A DNA stretch of 64,000 bases from Pedobacter sp. SYP-B3415 (GTDB lineage Bacteria > Bacteroidota > Bacteroidia > Sphingobacteriales > Sphingobacteriaceae): NCBI RefSeq assembly GCF_004138205.1, contig NZ_RXNQ01000001.1, positions 1 through 64,000 of the forward strand, given 5' to 3'. Below, piece by piece: positions 61,270 through 64,000 of the stretch. The translations under genes and the position numbers were made by a program. A model generated the notes under the pieces. The model was not told the DNA's origin. It saw only the letters and a program-made list of their open reading frames with translations, and searched no databases. How positions within the stretch are numbered: the stretch's first letter is position 1; each line of letters begins with the position of its first letter.

Positions 61270-63102
61270 ATGAAAATTTTCCTCGGTTTTCTCTTCACCG
61301 CCCTGTTAAGCATCAACGCAGCAGCGCAGCAATTCAGATATGCATTTGTAACCGACACACATGTGGGTTCAGACAGCGGCGAGCGCGACCTTCGTAATAC
61401 TGTAGCCGATATCAACGAGCTTACCGATATTGATTTTGTGTTGGTAACGGGCGATCTGACAGAAATGGGCACCAACAAGGAACTAACCCTGACAAAAGAG
61501 ATTCTTTCCGGACTGAACAAACCCTACCATGTCATCCCGGGAAACCACGATACCGGCTGGTCCGAATCGGGCGGTGTTTCGTTTATCCGGACTTTCGGCG
61601 CTGATAAATTTAATTTCACGCACAAAGGGTTTACGTTCATCGGCAATGCCTGTGGCCCCTATGTGCGTATGTCTGATGGGCATATTCCCCGCGATGGTAT
61701 CATCTGGATGGACAAGGTGTTAAAAGATGCGCCAGCAGGACAGCGAATTGTATTTATCAATCATTATCCTTTAGATAACAGCCTCGATAACTGGTATGAA
61801 GCCACCGACCGGTTAAAACGATACAACATTCAATATGCCATTTGCGGACATGGACACCAAAATCAGCCTTACGACTTTGAAGGTATCAAAGGCACGATGG
61901 GCCGGTCTAACCTGCGGGCAAAAGACAGCATTGGCGGTTACAATATTGTAACGATGCGGACAGATTCTGTATTCTTTGCCGAAAAGAGACCGGGACAGGC
62001 GCTTCGCAATCCATGGAGAAAGTTTGGGCTCGAAACGTATCACAATGACGGCCGCAGTTATGCACGGCCGGACAGCGGCATCAATGCCAGATATCCAGAG
62101 GTGCGCAAATCATGGACTTATCACAGCGCGGCAAACGTTGTAAACACACCGCTGCAGCACAAAAAGCTGGTGATTTTTGGAAACAGCCTGGGCACGATAG
62201 AAGCGCTTAGCGCCGATAACGGAAAAAAGATCTGGAGCTTCCAGACCGGCGGCGCGATCTACAGTTCTGCGGCTTCGTGGAAAGACCTTGTCATTACCGG
62301 CTCAGGCGATGGCAAAGTTTACGCACTAAGAGCTGCGAACGGTAAGCCCGCCTGGACATTCGCAGCAAAACAGTCTGTGCTTGGAAGTCCGCTGGTTGAA
62401 GGCAAAACTGTTTATATCGGCTCCAGCGATAGCTGTTTCCGGGCCCTGGATGCGCGTTCCGGCAAGGTCATCTGGACTTTCAACGGCCTTGGCGGGACGA
62501 TCGTAGGCAAACCGCTCATCACCGGAAATACGATTGTATTCGGCTCATGGGACCGTCATCTGTACGCGCTTGATACCAGAACAGGTGCGCTGTTATGGAA
62601 GTGGAACAACGGCAATGGCAACCGGATGCTATCGCCTGCCATGTGTACGCCGGTCGAAAAAGACGGTGTAATTTATATATCAGCGCCCGACCGTACCCTC
62701 AGTGCGATTGATCTTGCTACTGGTCAGACCCTTTGGCGCAATAACGAAGCCCGGGTGCGGGAGTCGACCGGCATCGCCGCCGACGGCAGCTTTATTTATG
62801 CAAAGACCATGCAGGACGAGGTGGTGGCTTTTAAACCCGGCCGCACGAACAGCGGAATCGCCTGGAGGCTGAACGTAGGTTTTGGGTACGAACATGCCCC
62901 ATCCATGCTCATTGCCGGTAAAGACAAAGTATATTTTGGTACGCGTAACGGCGTAGTTTATGCAATCAGCCCTGACGGAAAAGCAACACGATGGGGCCAT
63001 AAGGTCGACAATTCAATGGTAAACACGGTAAATGTGCTTGCCGGCCGCAGAATCCTTGTCTCTACAATGGATGGTGTGGTTACGATGTTGCAGGAGCAAT
63101 AA
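61270..63102 (+). CDS. Metallophosphoesterase / PQQ-like beta-propeller fusion, exported
   Basis: The 610-residue protein starts with a signal peptide (MKIFLGFLFTALLSINAAAQ). The calcineurin-like domain (about 22-245) has DTHVGSD, VTGDLTEMG, PGNHDTGW, INHYPL and CGHGHQ, covering all metal ligands. Residues about 280-610 form a propeller of PQQ/BamB-type blades (repeats such as LVIFGNSLGTIEALSADNGKKIWSFQTGG and VYIGSSDSCFRALDARSGKVIWTF). Hydrolysis of a phosphate ester in the periplasm is likely; the propeller may bind protein or polymer. No PQQ-dehydrogenase catalytic residues were evident. MITE-like copy 3 ends 81 bp upstream. Confidence 0.85.
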   Translation: MKIFLGFLFTALLSINAAAQQFRYAFVTDTHVGSDSGERDLRNTVADINELTDIDFVLVTGDLTEMGTNKELTLTKEILSGLNKPYHVIPGNHDTGWSESGGVSFIRTFGADKFNFTHKGFTFIGNACGPYVRMSDGHIPRDGIIWMDKVLKDAPAGQRIVFINHYPLDNSLDNWYEATDRLKRYNIQYAICGHGHQNQPYDFEGIKGTMGRSNLRAKDSIGGYNIVTMRTDSVFFAEKRPGQALRNPWRKFGLETYHNDGRSYARPDSGINARYPEVRKSWTYHSAANVVNTPLQHKKLVIFGNSLGTIEALSADNGKKIWSFQTGGAIYSSAASWKDLVITGSGDGKVYALRAANGKPAWTFAAKQSVLGSPLVEGKTVYIGSSDSCFRALDARSGKVIWTFNGLGGTIVGKPLITGNTIVFGSWDRHLYALDTRTGALLWKWNNGNGNRMLSPAMCTPVEKDGVIYISAPDRTLSAIDLATGQTLWRNNEARVRESTGIAADGSFIYAKTMQDEVVAFKPGRTNSGIAWRLNVGFGYEHAPSMLIAGKDKVYFGTRNGVVYAISPDGKATRWGHKVDNSMVNTVNVLAGRRILVSTMDGVVTMLQEQ

Positions 63103-63194
63103 CGCTGAAGTGTCGGCCTTCTGTTCATCTTATTTTTATTTTTTTATTTAATCACAAAAACTATATCATTGCATTAAGATTAACGCTATCTCTC

Positions 63195-64000
63195 ATGCAT
63201 CTCAAATTCATCCTGGCATTGCTGCCCTTAGCAATTGCCTCTGCTGTTGGCTTCGCCCAAAGCCAAACCACACCTAAAACCTTCAAATTCGGAAAAGTCG
63301 ATCCCGCTGAATTTAACGTCCGGGCCGCCGGAGCTGACAGTGCTGCCGCTGCCATTAAAATATTTGATATCGGGAACGGCTATTTTGAAATAAATTCGCT
63401 TACCGGAGGCTTCGCATTTGTGTACGAACGGCATTTCCGGTACAAGATCAACAACAAAAATGCATATGACCTTGCTAATTTCGAAATAAGCCTTTTTCGG
63501 GGTTCAGGAACCAGCAAAGAAACGGTTGATAACCTGGAAGCCGCAACCTATAACCTCGAAAACGGAAAGGTAGTAGCCGTCAAAATGGCTAAAGATGCAC
63601 GCTTTACCGAAAACGTAGACAGATTTCGCAGCATCAAAAAATACACGCTTCCAAACGTTAAAGAAGGCTCAATTATCGAATACAAACTGCGCATCAAATC
63701 AGACTATATCTTCACGCTACGCGACTGGTCCTTTCAGGGAAGTTACCCGACACTATATTCAGAGTATTCAATCAGTATCCCCGAGTACTTCCGTTACAAG
63801 GTAAACCCTACCGGATTTTTCCCTATCCAGGTTGTAAAAAACGAGTCGGTCAATGCCAGCTACTACATTTCGGGCGCGGGATCTGTAGGAACTACGGCCT
63901 TATTTACCAAATATGTAGTCGAAAATGCACCCGCAGTAAAAGACGAGTCTTTTATCACAGCGCTGAGCGATTATACGGCGAAAATTGAGTTTGAACTGCT
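63195..64000 (+). CDS. DUF3857 domain protein, N-terminal part (continues beyond the window)
   Basis: The reading frame opens at the ATG at 63195 (MHLKFILALLPLAIASAVGFAQ, a signal peptide) and is open to the window end, 268 codons. The visible part is the DUF3857 domain: FEIVYERHFRYKINNKNAYDLANFEISLF-like (FAFVYERHFRYKINN), FRSIKKYTLPNVKEGSIIEYKLRIKSDYIF and LRDWSFQGSYPTLYSEYSISIPEYFRY. In complete members a transglutaminase-like domain follows. Such exported Bacteroidetes proteins have no known role. It begins 92 bp after the propeller gene. Confidence 0.88.
   Translation, partial: MHLKFILALLPLAIASAVGFAQSQTTPKTFKFGKVDPAEFNVRAAGADSAAAAIKIFDIGNGYFEINSLTGGFAFVYERHFRYKINNKNAYDLANFEISLFRGSGTSKETVDNLEAATYNLENGKVVAVKMAKDARFTENVDRFRSIKKYTLPNVKEGSIIEYKLRIKSDYIFTLRDWSFQGSYPTLYSEYSISIPEYFRYKVNPTGFFPIQVVKNESVNASYYISGAGSVGTTALFTKYVVENAPAVKDESFITALSDYTAKIEFEL

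Overview
The window looks like a chromosomal segment of a Bacteroidetes bacterium, most likely family Sphingobacteriaceae (Pedobacter/Mucilaginibacter-like). Three things point there: the many TAnnTTTG (-7 type) promoter boxes close to start codons with few purine-rich ribosome binding sites; the gene content (carboxypeptidase-regulatory plus TonB receptor, SMUG2-type DNA glycosylase, DUF4965 glutaminase, PAS kinases with NEEL-repeat coiled coils); and moderate GC. About 53 protein genes are supported. No rRNA, tRNA or CRISPR array was seen.

Layout. 1-1200: the 3' end of an ISL3-like transposase, a ~176-bp-period repeat array and a small secreted-peptide ORF without ATG. 1220-14690: a signalling block with a DUF4870 protein, a TPR/HTH sensor-regulator, three large PAS-rich histidine kinases (one with two kinase cores around a receiver), an FRG-domain protein and an acidic disordered protein. 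14850-19680: an unknown protein, then an iron-type uptake operon (small Cys-rich protein, TonB siderophore receptor, PepSY membrane protein). 19817-26782: metabolic and transport genes (flavin oxidoreductase, cyanophycinase, SMUG2, DoxX-like, MFS, EamA). 26862-33177: a MocR regulator divergent from EamA, an SMP-30 protein, a GtaA-type glutaminase and a sterol-desaturase-family protein.

33337-40840 is a carbon/polyphosphate locus. A ROK kinase that resembles polyphosphate glucokinase precedes gnd, zwf and pgl (oxidative pentose phosphate pathway), and this unit converges on ppx and ppk1 (polyphosphate turnover). 40938-46575 holds a histone-H1-like protein, YajQ, a GNAT enzyme, a GH43-like hydrolase with a cytochrome c/sugar dehydrogenase fusion, an M28 peptidase and a small unknown protein. 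46738-50124 is an operon of a LolD-type ABC ATPase, a lone Rossmann domain of ATP-grasp type, a degenerate HAD protein and an S41 protease.

50131-61270 contains three copies of a non-autonomous transposon-like element (MITE-like, CAnTGTTGTCCGG terminal repeats, 10-bp target duplications). Two near-complete copies lie in inverted orientation about 9.6 kb apart. Between them are a membrane protein/HTH_34 regulator/DUF4173 operon with a duplicated palindromic operator, a deacetylase/gluzincin pair, a DUF3298 lipoprotein, a GreA-like protein with a nitroreductase, and guaB. The window ends with a metallophosphoesterase/beta-propeller fusion and the start of a DUF3857 protein.

The most interesting signals are the MITE-like family, the two operator architectures (HTH_34 and MocR), several apparently leaderless promoters, the polyphosphate/pentose-phosphate gene linkage and the degenerate HAD/ATP-grasp pair.
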